From positions 248,001-312,000 of the forward strand of contig CAJYIW010000002.1 of the NCBI GenBank assembly GCA_913775095.1: DNA of 64,000 nucleotides, read 5' to 3'. Below, in pieces: positions 25,325 to 34,225 of the stretch. Within the stretch, counting starts at the first letter, position 1; the number at the start of each line of letters is the position of its first letter. The position numbers were made by a program, and so were the translations under genes. Under the pieces are notes generated by a model, which saw only the letters and a list, made by a program, of their open reading frames with translations, searched no databases and was not told the origin of the DNA. This stretch comes from an uncultured Siphonobacter sp. (GTDB taxonomy: Bacteria > Bacteroidota > Bacteroidia > Cytophagales > Spirosomataceae).

Positions 25325-27985
25325 ATGCAATTATCTGTAAGTTTAGGCGTAGACTTAGCCAAGTTTATGCGGGGAATGCAGCAAATCTCCTCTCAGCTTC
25401 AGCAGACCGCTAAGCAAATGGAGGCCTGGGGAAGCAAGATGCAGGACATCGGCGGAAAGCTATCTCTCGGCATTACGGCACCGCTTTCACTAGCCGGGGG
25501 ATCAGCCCTTAAGATGGCCGCCGACATGGAGCAAGCTGCCATTTCTTTCGAAGTTTTAACTAAATCAGCCGAAGGTGGAAAACGAGTGCTGGGTGACCTG
25601 CAAAAGTTTGCCGCTGACACCCCATTCGAATTCCCAGAGCTTCGGGAAGGGGCTCAGCAACTCTTAGCCTATGGCTTTCAAGTCGAGCAGTTAACCCCAC
25701 TGCTTCGTAAAGCGGGTGATTTGGCTTCTGGCATGACCGTTCCAATCACGGAAGTAACGCGGGTACTAGGCAGGCTGAAAGCCGGTGACTTTGGCGAAGC
25801 TTTCGAGCGTTTACGAGACTTTGGTATCTCGCGTCCTGATCTGGAAGGCGAAGGGTTAAAATTTGATAAGTCGGGCTCTTATAAAGGCTCAGTTGCTGAC
25901 GCTCTAACGGCAGTGACGAAGATCATTGACACGAAGTTCAAAGGCATGACTGAGAAGCAATCTCAATCCGCCAGGGGACTCTTTGCTACGGCGACCGACA
26001 GCGTGGGCATGTTTGCGACTGACATTGGAAACAAGCTCATAGAAGCCTTCGATTTAAAGGGAAAGCTAAAAGGGTTCATTGCGGGCATGGAAAGTCTTCA
26101 GAAGGGCTTTAATGAGCTTTCTCCGGGTATGCAGAAAGTAACGCTGGGTCTGGTTGGAGTTGCGGCTGCTATTGGTCCTGTACTCGTAGGGCTCGGTACG
26201 CTGACTTCAACGGTGCTACCGATGGCAATCTCAGGTTTTGGAGCACTAAAGACGGCAGTGCTGGCCCTGACGTCTCCCTGGGGACTAGTGGCCGCTGCCG
26301 TAGGAATATTATCCGTCGGGCTGTATTCGCTTTATAAAACCTATCATCCAACCATTCAATCGGCTAAAGAATTAGCCGACGTTAGCAAACAGGTCGCCTC
26401 CGCTACTCAGGTGGAAATAGCTAAGCTCAAGGAAGCGATTGCCATAGCCGGTAATGATAAGAAATCAAAAGAAGAGCGGGTTAAGGCTCTGAATCAGCTT
26501 AAGGCTCAGTATCCGGATTATTTCGGTAAGATGGACATTGAAAAGGTGAAAGCTTCGGAATTGAAGGTGGCTTATGATAAACTCTCGGTCAGTATTCTAA
26601 ATGCAGCGAATGCCCGTGCCCAGGAAGCTAACCTGCAAAAGCTCATTGCCCAGCAGCAGGAAGAAAAGGCGATTATAACTGATCGCAGGAAGGAGTTAAA
26701 GCAACTCATTGCTGATGGAAAAGAGCTTTCCAACGTAGACATTGCCATGGGTGGTCCGGCGGGAACCGGTACCCAGAGTGCGATTGATGTGGCAGCTAAG
26801 AAGCTGAAGAATGTCAAAGAGCAGGCTTATCAAACGCAATTAGCGATACAGTCTACAGTCAAGAGCATTGCACGCTTGAATACAACCAGCACTGATACCG
26901 GATTAGATTTTAGTGGACTTAAGGGAGGTGATGCGGATGATAGCGAATCCGATCGTAGAGCGAAAGCCGATGCTCAATTTGCCGAGGACCAGGTAAGAGA
27001 CTGGGAGAAGCTTAAAAAGATTTTCACTGATCTAAGAACCGCTTCAATCGGTACGGAGTATCGTCGGAAGGAACAGGAGGTTTTCAACAAGTACTATGAA
27101 AAAGAGCTTGACATACGGGAGCTGAATACCTCAGAAGCCATGAAGATGATTGCTTTGGATGATGTCCGCATCGCCCGGCAGGAAGAGTTAATCAAACTTC
27201 GGGAGAGTGAGCTAAAGCTAATGAAGCCAGCCGCTTTGAGTAGTGGCTTTAGTGGTAATGCTCTGGGGCCCAATAAGCAAGTATTGAATTCCGAGTTTGC
27301 CAGGGTTTGGGGCGAGAACATGGCTAAGGTGGGACAGGGACTTGAGGCATTAGATCAAAAAACAGCTATTTCCCAAGCTAATATTCAAAACTACATTCAA
27401 TCCCTTGGAATGTGGGGCGACTTAATCTCAGCAAAACTCATGCAAAGCGGCACCAAATTCAGCGAGCTCACGCAAGTACAACAGATGGGTCTTCAAGGCT
27501 TAGCGGCAGTTGGAACATCGTTACTGGGTGGGCTTGAACAAGGGTTCCAGTCGCTATTCCAGACGGGTAAGTTCTCCTTTAAAGGCCTTGCTCAAGCATT
27601 GACTGGGCTTATTGCTAAGCTAGCGGCAGCGGCTACGGTAGCGTTTATCCTCAGTAACCTCATTCCCGGTGCTGGAGCCGCCAGTGCTGCTGCAGGAGCA
27701 GCATCTGGGGCAGCCAAAGCAGCCAGTGGAGCTAGTCCTTTTGTAACCATTCTTAAAAGTCTCATGGGCTTCAAAACAGGAGGTATAGCCGACGGGCCAT
27801 CCTCAGGATACCTAGCCCTCTTGCACGGTCGCGAAGTCATTACCCCATACAATCAGGCAGAGAAGATGCTTTCCGGGGGGGCAGGTGGACCGATCACTGT
27901 AAATGTTGAGGTGATTCAAGATCGGTTTGGCAACTGGAGCTCAGTTCAAAAACAGGAGTCTAGAAATAATTTGATCAGAGGTTAG
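25325..27985 (+). CDS. Phage tail tape-measure protein
   Basis: An 886-residue protein with the full tape-measure layout. The N-terminal coiled region has GVDLAKFMRGMQQISSQL. The PhageMin_Tail domain follows, with ALKMAADMEQAAISFEVL and TPFEFPELREGAQQLLAYGF around residues 60-130. A hydrophobic block lies at about 265-335, long charged coiled coils at 340-660, and a Gly/Ala-rich hydrophobic region with a C-terminal GGIADGPSSGYLALLHGREVI tail motif split by variable residues. In phages this protein sets tail length. No other tail, capsid, portal or large terminase gene is in this element. A terminator follows. Confidence 0.9.
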   Translation: MQLSVSLGVDLAKFMRGMQQISSQLQQTAKQMEAWGSKMQDIGGKLSLGITAPLSLAGGSALKMAADMEQAAISFEVLTKSAEGGKRVLGDLQKFAADTPFEFPELREGAQQLLAYGFQVEQLTPLLRKAGDLASGMTVPITEVTRVLGRLKAGDFGEAFERLRDFGISRPDLEGEGLKFDKSGSYKGSVADALTAVTKIIDTKFKGMTEKQSQSARGLFATATDSVGMFATDIGNKLIEAFDLKGKLKGFIAGMESLQKGFNELSPGMQKVTLGLVGVAAAIGPVLVGLGTLTSTVLPMAISGFGALKTAVLALTSPWGLVAAAVGILSVGLYSLYKTYHPTIQSAKELADVSKQVASATQVEIAKLKEAIAIAGNDKKSKEERVKALNQLKAQYPDYFGKMDIEKVKASELKVAYDKLSVSILNAANARAQEANLQKLIAQQQEEKAIITDRRKELKQLIADGKELSNVDIAMGGPAGTGTQSAIDVAAKKLKNVKEQAYQTQLAIQSTVKSIARLNTTSTDTGLDFSGLKGGDADDSESDRRAKADAQFAEDQVRDWEKLKKIFTDLRTASIGTEYRRKEQEVFNKYYEKELDIRELNTSEAMKMIALDDVRIARQEELIKLRESELKLMKPAALSSGFSGNALGPNKQVLNSEFARVWGENMAKVGQGLEALDQKTAISQANIQNYIQSLGMWGDLISAKLMQSGTKFSELTQVQQMGLQGLAAVGTSLLGGLEQGFQSLFQTGKFSFKGLAQALTGLIAKLAAAATVAFILSNLIPGAGAASAAAGAASGAAKAASGASPFVTILKSLMGFKTGGIADGPSSGYLALLHGREVITPYNQAEKMLSGGAGGPITVNVEVIQDRFGNWSSVQKQESRNNLIRG

Positions 27986-27991
27986 AAGAAC

Positions 27992-28018
27992 AAAGCCCGG
28001 TGATGTGCCGGGCTTTTG
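27992..28018. terminator. Terminator after the tape-measure gene
   Basis: AAAGCCCGG pairs with CCGGGCTTTT around a 7-bp loop. It lies 6 bp after the tape-measure stop and is shared with the convergent gene at 28025. Confidence 0.8.
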
Positions 28019-28024
28019 ATTGCT

Positions 28025-28636
28025 TTAATTCCCACTGAATTTCTCCCTTAGCTTTTTGTTTATAGTTAAGTACTCGTCAGTTCCTATTAATTCTTTGTCT
28101 CGTAAAAAGTCGAGAGCACCGGAACAAGCGAGATATTCGGAGGTTTGCTTACTGTTTTCCCAAATCTTTTTTAAATCCTCTTCATTGGGTGCTACATACT
28201 GATCATAGGTTTGCTGTCTCTTATCAGTGAGAATACTAAGGTTCTCCTTACGAACCAATTCCTCACTAACGCCAAGCATTAAAGCTTCTAGTCGCGTCAG
28301 CACACTCAAATTCGTCATTGATAAAGCTACACTTTGATAAATAGGGCCTAACGGGAGTGCATTATCTTTTGCGGTTATTACGTTTTCTCCGTACTGAGGT
28401 AAGTGAAGCTGGCGAATGGCTTTGCGGTCCTCTTCAAATTCCTCTGGAGTTATCATGCCTGCTTCTTTAATCCGGAGAAGCTTATCGAATAGGTCAATTT
28501 GTTGAGGTGTCATATGGTTTTGATCAAAATTGTATTCAAATTTGCCATCTAAATATAGATTATACAATGCAACTATTTTAAGTTTAAATAGTTGAAAATG
28601 AGCTGGAGAATTGCTATATTTAATAGTTATGCTCAA
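28025..28636 (-). CDS. Hypothetical protein with a SHOCT-like segment
   Basis: A 203-residue soluble protein. The segment LFDKLLRIKEAGMITPEEFE near residues 50-70 resembles the SHOCT motif, a short helical adaptor often seen in oligomeric proteins; a similar helix pair recurs at the C-terminus (LRDKELIGTDEYL). The rest is helical and unassigned. ATG 28636 would make this gene overlap the divergent HNH gene's start by 8 bp. An alternative ATG at 28513 (MTPQQIDLFD, 162 aa) would leave an AT-rich control region with a palindrome between them, so the start is uncertain. Confidence 0.6.
   Translation of the reverse strand: MSITIKYSNSPAHFQLFKLKIVALYNLYLDGKFEYNFDQNHMTPQQIDLFDKLLRIKEAGMITPEEFEEDRKAIRQLHLPQYGENVITAKDNALPLGPIYQSVALSMTNLSVLTRLEALMLGVSEELVRKENLSILTDKRQQTYDQYVAPNEEDLKKIWENSKQTSEYLACSGALDFLRDKELIGTDEYLTINKKLREKFSGN
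28571..28593. promoter_or_regulatory. Palindrome between divergent genes
   Basis: AACTATTT and AAATAGTT are perfect arms around a 7-bp centre, in an AT-rich stretch just upstream of the HNH gene. It is a candidate operator, or part of the coding sequence if the minus gene starts at 28636. Confidence 0.4.
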
Positions 28637-29039
28637 CTACTTCAAACGATATCAAGTAGGATTAACCTTAAATGATTTATACCCTGCTTTAGAGGGCATA
28701 TGTGCCTGTGGTTGTGGGAGTAAGCTTACCAAGGGTAAGAAGAAATGGTTTACCCAAGAATGCAGACAGGAGGCCTATATTAAGTTTGCAATAGTTAAAG
28801 GCGATACTGCTGTGATTAGATCTCAGCTCTACGCTTTAGATCACGGTGCTTGCCGTTGTTGTGGAGAGATTACCAAAGACTGGCAAGCAGATCATATCTT
28901 GCCAGTCTTTGAAGGTGGTGCAGGATGTGACTTATCAAATTTTCAGACTCTTTGCAAGGATTGCCATAGTCTGAAGTCTATATCTTATCCCAAACAGCAG
29001 CAATCTCTTCACATGCAGCCTCAATATTCTCAAGTCTAG
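28629..29039 (+). CDS. HNH endonuclease
   Basis: A 136-residue protein. The N-terminal part carries a Cys pair (ICACGCG) and a basic KGKKKWF stretch. The HNH core follows: C-x-x-C in GACRCCGEI, the catalytic AD-H in WQADHILPV with the Asn in DLSNFQTL, and the second zinc pair CKDCH. All HNH residues are present. Such genes serve phages in packaging or homing. ATG 28629 was chosen because the upstream extension (MLYLIV) adds nothing conserved. The 3' end overlaps the convergent gene by 62 bp. Confidence 0.82.
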   Translation: MLNYFKRYQVGLTLNDLYPALEGICACGCGSKLTKGKKKWFTQECRQEAYIKFAIVKGDTAVIRSQLYALDHGACRCCGEITKDWQADHILPVFEGGAGCDLSNFQTLCKDCHSLKSISYPKQQQSLHMQPQYSQV

Positions 29040-29673
29040 TTTTATAGGATTTAGGACAACATTCAACCGAGTTCTTAAACAAATCTACTGATAAGCAAAG
29101 ACTTGGCTTGATCGATGATGTACTGTCGGGCATGCTAGATAGCAGAATTTCATTTAATAAAACAGAGACTGACTTTTGAGCTTCCTTGGAAAGGTTATTT
29201 GTTTTGATTATATGAAGCTTCAATGCCCCTATTTGACTTTTATTTTTCTTATATACTAGTAAGTCAGGATTAACACTTATTATAACTCCATTGATTGACA
29301 TTGATGGAGTTATGCCTTTTGGCTTAGCGAATTCACATTCATTTAGAAAAGACAAATCCATATTCTTCAATGCTGTCAATGCCATCAACTCGTTTTCTTT
29401 ATCCTTCTTCTGATGGTCTTTAACTGGTTTATTATTTATAGCTTCAATACTTTCTTCAAGAAAAGTGATATCCCTCCCTTTAAGTATATAGGTTTTCATG
29501 ATTTCACGCACCTCTGAATAAAGAGTCGTTATATAGTTCTTAGGATGTTTAGATTGCTCTAATATCCTTTTACGCCTCAGCGGTGAAGCATAGATATATT
29601 CGGCGAGCTTGTTTACTGATAGTTTCGGAGGAGATTGTCTAGACGAGGAATTAATGTCAGCGAGTTTTGCCAT
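28978..29673 (-). CDS. Hypothetical protein, possible nuclease-like core
   Basis: A 231-residue soluble protein. An N-terminal helical region (LAEYIYASPLRRKRILEQ) is followed by a central beta stretch, ISVNPDLLVYKKNKSQ then ALKLHI. The D-x(about 13)-K arrangement there recalls the PD-(D/E)XK fold, but the middle acidic residue is not evident, so I give this only as a possibility. It is AT-rich like the gene at 17432. It overlaps the HNH gene at the 3' end, an arrangement that could place the two under antisense control. Confidence 0.6.
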   Translation of the reverse strand: MAKLADINSSSRQSPPKLSVNKLAEYIYASPLRRKRILEQSKHPKNYITTLYSEVREIMKTYILKGRDITFLEESIEAINNKPVKDHQKKDKENELMALTALKNMDLSFLNECEFAKPKGITPSMSINGVIISVNPDLLVYKKNKSQIGALKLHIIKTNNLSKEAQKSVSVLLNEILLSSMPDSTSSIKPSLCLSVDLFKNSVECCPKSYKTRLENIEAACEEIAAVWDKI

Positions 29674-29971
29674 GAATAAATTGATGATAAGATGTGGAAA
29701 TCAACAAACTAATAAATTATAATCAAGATGAAAACGTGTTACATCTACTCAACTCACTTATAAGGTTTCAGAATAGTACGGGTAAGAAATTTAAATCGTG
29801 CAGGTTTAAATCTTGAAAATAAAGGGGTTGGATAGATGGCCACAAACCGTTCGCTCAAGAGTACATGTCGGTGAGGGCGAATAGGTTATCAGGTATCTAT
29901 CTTTTAATTTTTCCGAGAATTCGGATAAATAGGGAATGACTGATAATCAAAGGTGTTAAAAACTTTACATC
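29674..29971. other. Non-coding stretch
   Basis: I see no gene, terminator or strong repeat. A pair of short TTTAAATC/GTTTAAATC elements occurs near 29,790-29,812. Confidence 0.4.
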
Positions 29972-30199
29972 CTATTTGTCCCCATCTACAACATGCCTCT
30001 TCTTCTTCCCATACTTCACCGCAATTGCGATTACGCCAGCAACTGCTACATGGCTATAGTTAGGCTGGTAAAGGGCCATGGCTTCTTCAAACGGCAGGCC
30101 TTTCATAACCCGGTAGAGAACCTCGATAACAAACACGCAGGCGAACATGCCTATCAAGGTAAGCAGGAAGACTTTGATAAACTCTTTGTAAGCGGACAT
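29972..30199 (-). CDS. Small membrane protein, holin-like size
   Basis: A 75-residue protein. Two hydrophobic segments (VFLLTLIGMFACVFVIEVLY at about residues 9-28 and VAVAGVIAIAV at about 49-59) are followed by a basic tail GKKKRH. This size and topology fit small phage holins, but no lysis enzyme lies nearby, so the assignment is weak. ATG 30199 (MSAYKEF) is preferred over ATG 30205 two codons upstream because either gives the same protein topology and the former lacks the extra Met-Leu. Confidence 0.5.
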   Translation of the reverse strand: MSAYKEFIKVFLLTLIGMFACVFVIEVLYRVMKGLPFEEAMALYQPNYSHVAVAGVIAIAVKYGKKKRHVVDGDK

Positions 30200-30427
30200 A
30201 AGCAAGACGGTTAAGGGTAGACGTTAGTTTGCCTAAGATCGTGCTTCTGTGGCCAGTTATAAGCGGAATTAGGATGAACGGCGGTGGAGCTACTGCATGC
30301 ACTCGAGTGTGAAAGGGTACCTGTCAAACCCTCCCCGGTAGGCAAAAGCATCTGACCTACCCCCGGGGTGTTGAGTGGAGGATTTTCAAAACTAGTGGTT
30401 AGATTTAGCCGTATCTAAACCAAACCT

Positions 30428-31015
30428 ATGAAACTAGCGGCTATCTCTTTCTTCCTTGGTATTCTTCTTCTGTCTTGCCAATCTAAGCAGGAGCAGTACT
30501 ACTGGCAAAGCATCAGGATCCGCGGTTCTGCTCAATTAGACACGATTCATGCGGATTTGCAAAAGACGACATCTAAGAATGGCCACACGATAGGCTATCA
30601 GATGCCTTATGACACGGTTGAATACATCCGGGACACGGTAGCCAACCAGCTCTTTCTTCGAAAGCACGATAGAGCTACAATAGATACACTCTGGCACATA
30701 GAGAGTAGGCAATATTTAGTAGAGGGAAAGAGCTATCAAATAGAGCGATTTAAAACACCTACAGCAAGTATTGATGGCGGAGCAGATATTTACTGGTCTG
30801 ACGAGATAGGTATGTTCTTTCTGAGAGCTAGTGCCTGGCCAGAGTATGAGATTCTCCAGTCATCCAATGAAGAACTAAGCAAACGTATCTGGGCACTCGT
30901 CAAGGCGTCTTATCCAAAAATCAAAGAAGAAATTTATTCGAAGACTGAGACAGGAAATAAGCCTCTGCTCCCTAACAAAGAGCATTTAATTGACGACAGG
31001 TATCACACTCAGTGA
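30428..31015 (+). CDS. Hypothetical lipoprotein
   Basis: A 195-residue protein with a clear lipoprotein signal peptide: MKLAAISFFLGILLLSC, Cys17 being the lipidation site. The mature part is a mixed alpha/beta domain with no motif I know; a central WHIESRQYLVEGKSYQIERF stretch looks like a beta hairpin. It is probably anchored in the outer or inner membrane, facing the periplasm. As cargo of a phage-like element, a surface lipoprotein could act in superinfection exclusion, but no sequence feature proves this. Confidence 0.65.
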   Translation: MKLAAISFFLGILLLSCQSKQEQYYWQSIRIRGSAQLDTIHADLQKTTSKNGHTIGYQMPYDTVEYIRDTVANQLFLRKHDRATIDTLWHIESRQYLVEGKSYQIERFKTPTASIDGGADIYWSDEIGMFFLRASAWPEYEILQSSNEELSKRIWALVKASYPKIKEEIYSKTETGNKPLLPNKEHLIDDRYHTQ

Positions 31016-31024
31016 CCGATTTGA

Positions 31025-31044
31025 GCAGTGTACTATATAGCTAA
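31025..31044. repeat. Dispersed 20-bp motif, copy 1
   Basis: GCAGTGTACTATATAGCTAA, 18 of 20 identical to the copy at 31137-31156. It lies 9 bp after the lipoprotein gene's stop. Confidence 0.55.
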
Positions 31045-31136
31045 CCCAGATTATGTTTTCAGCAATTGCCTGATTAGCAATGATGTGGTTTTCCTCCGGG
31101 CAGGTATCAGAACGTTCGTCATGATGAAGAGCCTCC

Positions 31137-31156
31137 ACAGTGGACTATATAGCTAA
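31137..31156. repeat. Dispersed 20-bp motif, copy 2
   Basis: ACAGTGGACTATATAGCTAA, found identically but inverted at 36292-36311. The truncated KilA-N reading frame ends inside it. Confidence 0.6.
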
Positions 31157-31389
31157 AGCAGGAGATAACCATCGGGCAAACTCCAAAGCGACGTCTTCAT
31201 GCATCCAGGTTCCGCCCGTATGCTGACCTCTCTCAGTTAAAATCCAATTACCATTATTTCTGGTATTTGACAATTCGGCAATAAAGGCTTTAGTAGAAGC
31301 CAATGACAGCCAGTCATTAGGACGTTTCCCGAAAGGTCTAGCCATTTCGGTCAAAATCCAATTATCCGATTTTCGGACATTTGAAAGCT
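31145..31389 (-). pseudogene. Broken KilA-N domain gene (phage antirepressor remnant)
   Basis: The frame encodes a partial KilA-N domain: RPNDWLSLASTKAFIAEL, SNTRNNGNWIL, then GGTWMHEDVALEFARWLSPA, matching the family's signature. An upstream stop near 31390 removes the N-terminus, and the frame ends right after the domain inside the dispersed 20-bp motif, removing the usual C-terminal domain. A short upstream echo, SNVRKSDNWILTE, repeats part of the domain, suggesting a small internal duplication. Intact relatives are phage or plasmid antirepressors. An ATG at 31354 could still yield 69 residues, but it is unlikely to function. Confidence 0.75.
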
Positions 31390-31853
31390 AGATTATAAGT
31401 CCCGTTGGATATAGGATGATCTGCCCAGCAGCAAATGAAGACAATGACCGGATACATTAGGCCATGTCAACTTATATAGCTATCTAGCCGCTCGCTTCGC
31501 TCACTGCCAGCAGACTCGTTACAGGTCATTCGGATTATCTATAACGTGGGATTATTCCACCTTTTGCAAAAGGTAACTCTGGATTACCTTATAGTGGATA
31601 GTTTGACAGTCCAAAATTGGACTGTCTGTAATGGCCATTAGTAGTATTTAATCTTCAGTCGCTTTCCTTTAGATGGTGTTATGTCAACTCAAATCTGAGT
31701 CGGCTAAACGCCAGTAGGGGCGGTATCACAATATCTGCAAAAACGATATGTAGAGGGCAATGAAGACTTTTTTGGGGTCACTACGCGTGTATATGGTCTT
31801 ATCCGAATTTAGTTATCTTTGATAGAGTAATCAGACTTCTCTATCCATCTTTA
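31390..31853. other. Non-coding stretch with a short palindrome
   Basis: No gene is visible. GACAGTCCAA and TTGGACTGTC (31605-31626) form a near-perfect palindrome with a 2-bp centre. A TATATAGCTA at about 31,463 partly matches the dispersed motif. The stretch looks like eroded DNA beside the KilA-N remnant. Confidence 0.4.
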
Positions 31854-32141
31854 CTACATAGGCTGCCGAGAGGCCATGACACTGGCTATCTCCTGGTTGT
31901 GCTCCTGGAATTCTAGTTTGAAGTCCTCATAAATATCCTGAGAAAGGTCTGGATGTTGGATAATTGCTTCATAAGCTTTCACGGCTCGCCTAGCCAAGGC
32001 TTCATAAGGCGATTGAAAGTCAACATAATTAGAAACCGTCTCAACTTCTTGTAGATAGCCATCTGTGTAAACGGCAACCAGGGCATTCAAATAACTCTGA
32101 ACGGTTAAGGCATTCACTGAGAAAGATATTATTTTAGTCAT
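31854..32141 (-). CDS. Small hypothetical protein
   Basis: A 95-residue soluble helical protein starting MTKIISFSVNALTVQSYLNAL and rich in Ala, Tyr and acidic residues, for example YEALARRAVKAYEAI and DIYEDFKLEFQEH. No family recognised. It is isolated between non-coding stretches. The regular amphipathic pattern supports a real gene; size and composition resemble the small regulatory proteins of integrated elements. Confidence 0.55.
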   Translation of the reverse strand: MTKIISFSVNALTVQSYLNALVAVYTDGYLQEVETVSNYVDFQSPYEALARRAVKAYEAIIQHPDLSQDIYEDFKLEFQEHNQEIASVMASRQPM

Positions 32142-32587
32142 TGTCTTGTTTTGGTAGTTATGGGGAATGTTACGCTATAGGATTCAGGAAGAAGCCTATC
32201 TACTGTTATAGGTAGGTGCTATAACAAGTCCTTGGTTGTAAAAGTCACTATGCTTATAACCTATTTAATAATATAAAATTACCATCTTATTGGTAATGGT
32301 TAAGTATGCATTCGACTATTGGGAAGGTTTGCCCGACGATCAGACTAATAGAGCTATAAATACATCTCATACGGTGGGTGTTAGTGACTCCACAAGGCGA
32401 TGGCTCGTGTGCCCTGCTATTAGCCAATGCAGATAAGGAAACTCAGGAAAGCCGGATTGTCCATCAAACGGGGGGAAGGGCAACTATCTCCAGAAGAGAG
32501 GTTTAAAATTAAAGGATTTTGAGGACCAGTAACTTTTAGTAATTGCCTAATCGACTATTCGATGCGTTTATGCATAATTTTGCACTC
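32142..32587. other. Non-coding stretch before the receiver-protein cluster
   Basis: No gene is visible. A short imperfect hairpin (CTACTGTTATAGGTAG, about 32,200-32,215) is the only structure I noticed. Confidence 0.35.
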
Positions 32588-33028
32588 ATGCAATCCAATT
32601 CATCAGCAGAAAATTCTTTTTTGATTGTATCCGCCGAAGACGATGAAGATGATCGGTATCTACTTCAAGAATCTTTTGAGCAAGCTCCCCGTAACTTCTC
32701 CCTGGTATTCGCTCACAATGGAGACGAAGCCTGGCAGCTACTCACACAGGATAGCGTGTGGCCCTCTTTACTGCTACTCGACATTAACATGCCCGGCCTG
32801 AATGGTCTCGCCCTACTCGAACGCATTAGAAATGACGAAAAGCTTCGTACGTTGCCCGTGCTTATCCTAACGACTTCGGATGATGAGAAGGTAGTCGAAA
32901 AAGCGTACCGGTTAGGAGTTAATGGGTACGTGGTTAAGCCCAGTCAATTTGAGCAACTAGAGCATTTCTGGATTAGCGTGGAAAGCTTCTGGCTGAAAAG
33001 CACACAGTTGCCTACTAAGCCTGAGTAA
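32588..33028 (+). CDS. Single-domain response regulator 1
   Basis: A 146-residue CheY-like receiver with no output domain. The acidic pocket is in EDDEDD (residues 17-22), the phospho-acceptor is D65 in LLLDINMPGLNG, Thr is in LILTTSDDE and Lys is in YVVKPSQF. All active residues are present. It would receive phosphate from an unseen histidine kinase and act by protein contact. ATG 32588 is chosen because the receiver fold begins a few residues later; ATG 32570 and TTG 32543 upstream are possible. Confidence 0.82.
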   Translation: MQSNSSAENSFLIVSAEDDEDDRYLLQESFEQAPRNFSLVFAHNGDEAWQLLTQDSVWPSLLLLDINMPGLNGLALLERIRNDEKLRTLPVLILTTSDDEKVVEKAYRLGVNGYVVKPSQFEQLEHFWISVESFWLKSTQLPTKPE

Positions 33029-33209
33029 GGGGAAGTAGCCTAACCAATCAAAAAACAATCCGTCGACTACATATCATATTTACTTCATGGAACGTTCTAA
33101 CGGCATTGATAATTGCCAGTAGTACCCACGGCCTAGCAGATGCAGTCCGTTAGTGCGGGCTGCGGGCTGCTCTGTTGGGCTTGTGGATGAAAAGAACCGA
33201 TTGTGATTT

Positions 33210-33587
33210 TTAGGCGGCCATATGCTGACGGATAATCCGCTCCAAAAGAATCGTATCCAGGGGCTTTTTCAGCTGATAATCAAATCCTGCCTGCTGAGCC
33301 TTTGCTTCAACCTCTACAGAAGCGTAGCCCGATAAAACGATTAATAATAGCTGCTTTCCCCAAGGTTGCCTTCGAATCAGGGCTGCTGCTTCATAGCCAT
33401 CTACTTCTGGCATATGCAGATCCGATATTACAACTTCCGGCTGTAAATTTTCTAAAAAGGTTAAAGCTGATTTGACACTGCTTTTGGCATAAACCTCATA
33501 GCCTTGGATCTCTAAAAGTATTTTTAATATCTCACGTGCATCAGAATCGTCGTCGATGAGTAGAATTCGGGTTTTAATGGGTTTCAT
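33210..33587 (-). CDS. Single-domain response regulator 2
   Basis: A 125-residue receiver-only protein. The acidic pocket is IDDDSD at residues 11-16, the phospho-acceptor is D56 in VVISDLHMPEVDG, Ser86 is in LIVLSGYAS and the Lys is in LKKP. It is of the common hybrid-kinase receiver type and less like the other six receivers in this element. It is on the opposite strand and starts about 230 bp from receiver 3. No kinase gene is nearby, so it must work with a host kinase. Confidence 0.85.
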   Translation of the reverse strand: MKPIKTRILLIDDDSDAREILKILLEIQGYEVYAKSSVKSALTFLENLQPEVVISDLHMPEVDGYEAAALIRRQPWGKQLLLIVLSGYASVEVEAKAQQAGFDYQLKKPLDTILLERIIRQHMAA

Positions 33588-33820
33588 AATATCGCCAATA
33601 ACAGAGTGTCTACAAAGATAGTCAGCGATCCCATACCGCTTACCCCCCTTATGTAAGGGGAATAAGCTACTTATTTAAATCATAGATAGAGTATTGAGTT
33701 GATTGTAGGTAGGGGGTACTGCTTGGGAAGTTGATAATTTGCCTGTACTTAACCAATAGGCATGTTTATTTAATCCCTTTAAACTACTTGTTTATAAACA
33801 ATGATGTTCCACAGATACGA

Positions 33821-34213
33821 ATGCTTACAATTCCACTTCCTCTATTCTTAGTCGTTGAAGACAATAAAGACTATTGTTCTATTTTAGAATGGTCCTACCA
33901 AAAGCAGACACCTGCCTGCCAGTTATACTTTGTCCACTCGGCGGAGGAAGCTCTGCTGTATCTAGACGAATGCTTTGTCAAACCTCAGCTTCTTTTGCTG
34001 GACTATGATCTTCCAGGAATGGACGGGCTCAGCTTTTTGGCACATTTGCGGCACTCGCTGGATTGGAAGGATTTACCTGTCATATTGTTTTCGGCTACTG
34101 AAGACGCTCATCTTCAAGAGCAGGCCCATCAAAGAGGAGCTACTCAGTTTGTTACCAAACCCAGTGGGTATGCTGCTACCCAGGCACTCTGGCAACAGTT
34201 ATTAGCGGTGTAG
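33821..34213 (+). CDS. Single-domain response regulator 3
   Basis: A 130-residue receiver of the element's VVED-DY subtype: VVEDNKDYCSILE at the start, D61 in LLLLDYDLPGMDG, Ser in VILFSATED and K113 in FVTKPSGY. The same subtype occurs at 42950 and 44621, sharing the SAE-x-AL-x-YL, LPGM and KP-x-x-Y segments. The frame opens at 33731, but ATG 33821 begins the fold directly (MLTIPLPLFLVVED). A strong terminator follows 12 bp after the stop, so it is probably its own transcript. Confidence 0.83.
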   Translation: MLTIPLPLFLVVEDNKDYCSILEWSYQKQTPACQLYFVHSAEEALLYLDECFVKPQLLLLDYDLPGMDGLSFLAHLRHSLDWKDLPVILFSATEDAHLQEQAHQRGATQFVTKPSGYAATQALWQQLLAV

Positions 34214-34225
34214 GGGTACCCATAG

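Noticed and set aside
28629-29039. The HNH protein as an eighth array member because of its I-K-F-A-I-V-K-G-D-T segment
   Set aside because: The resemblance is short and internal, and this stretch is a usual part of the linker before HNH domains.
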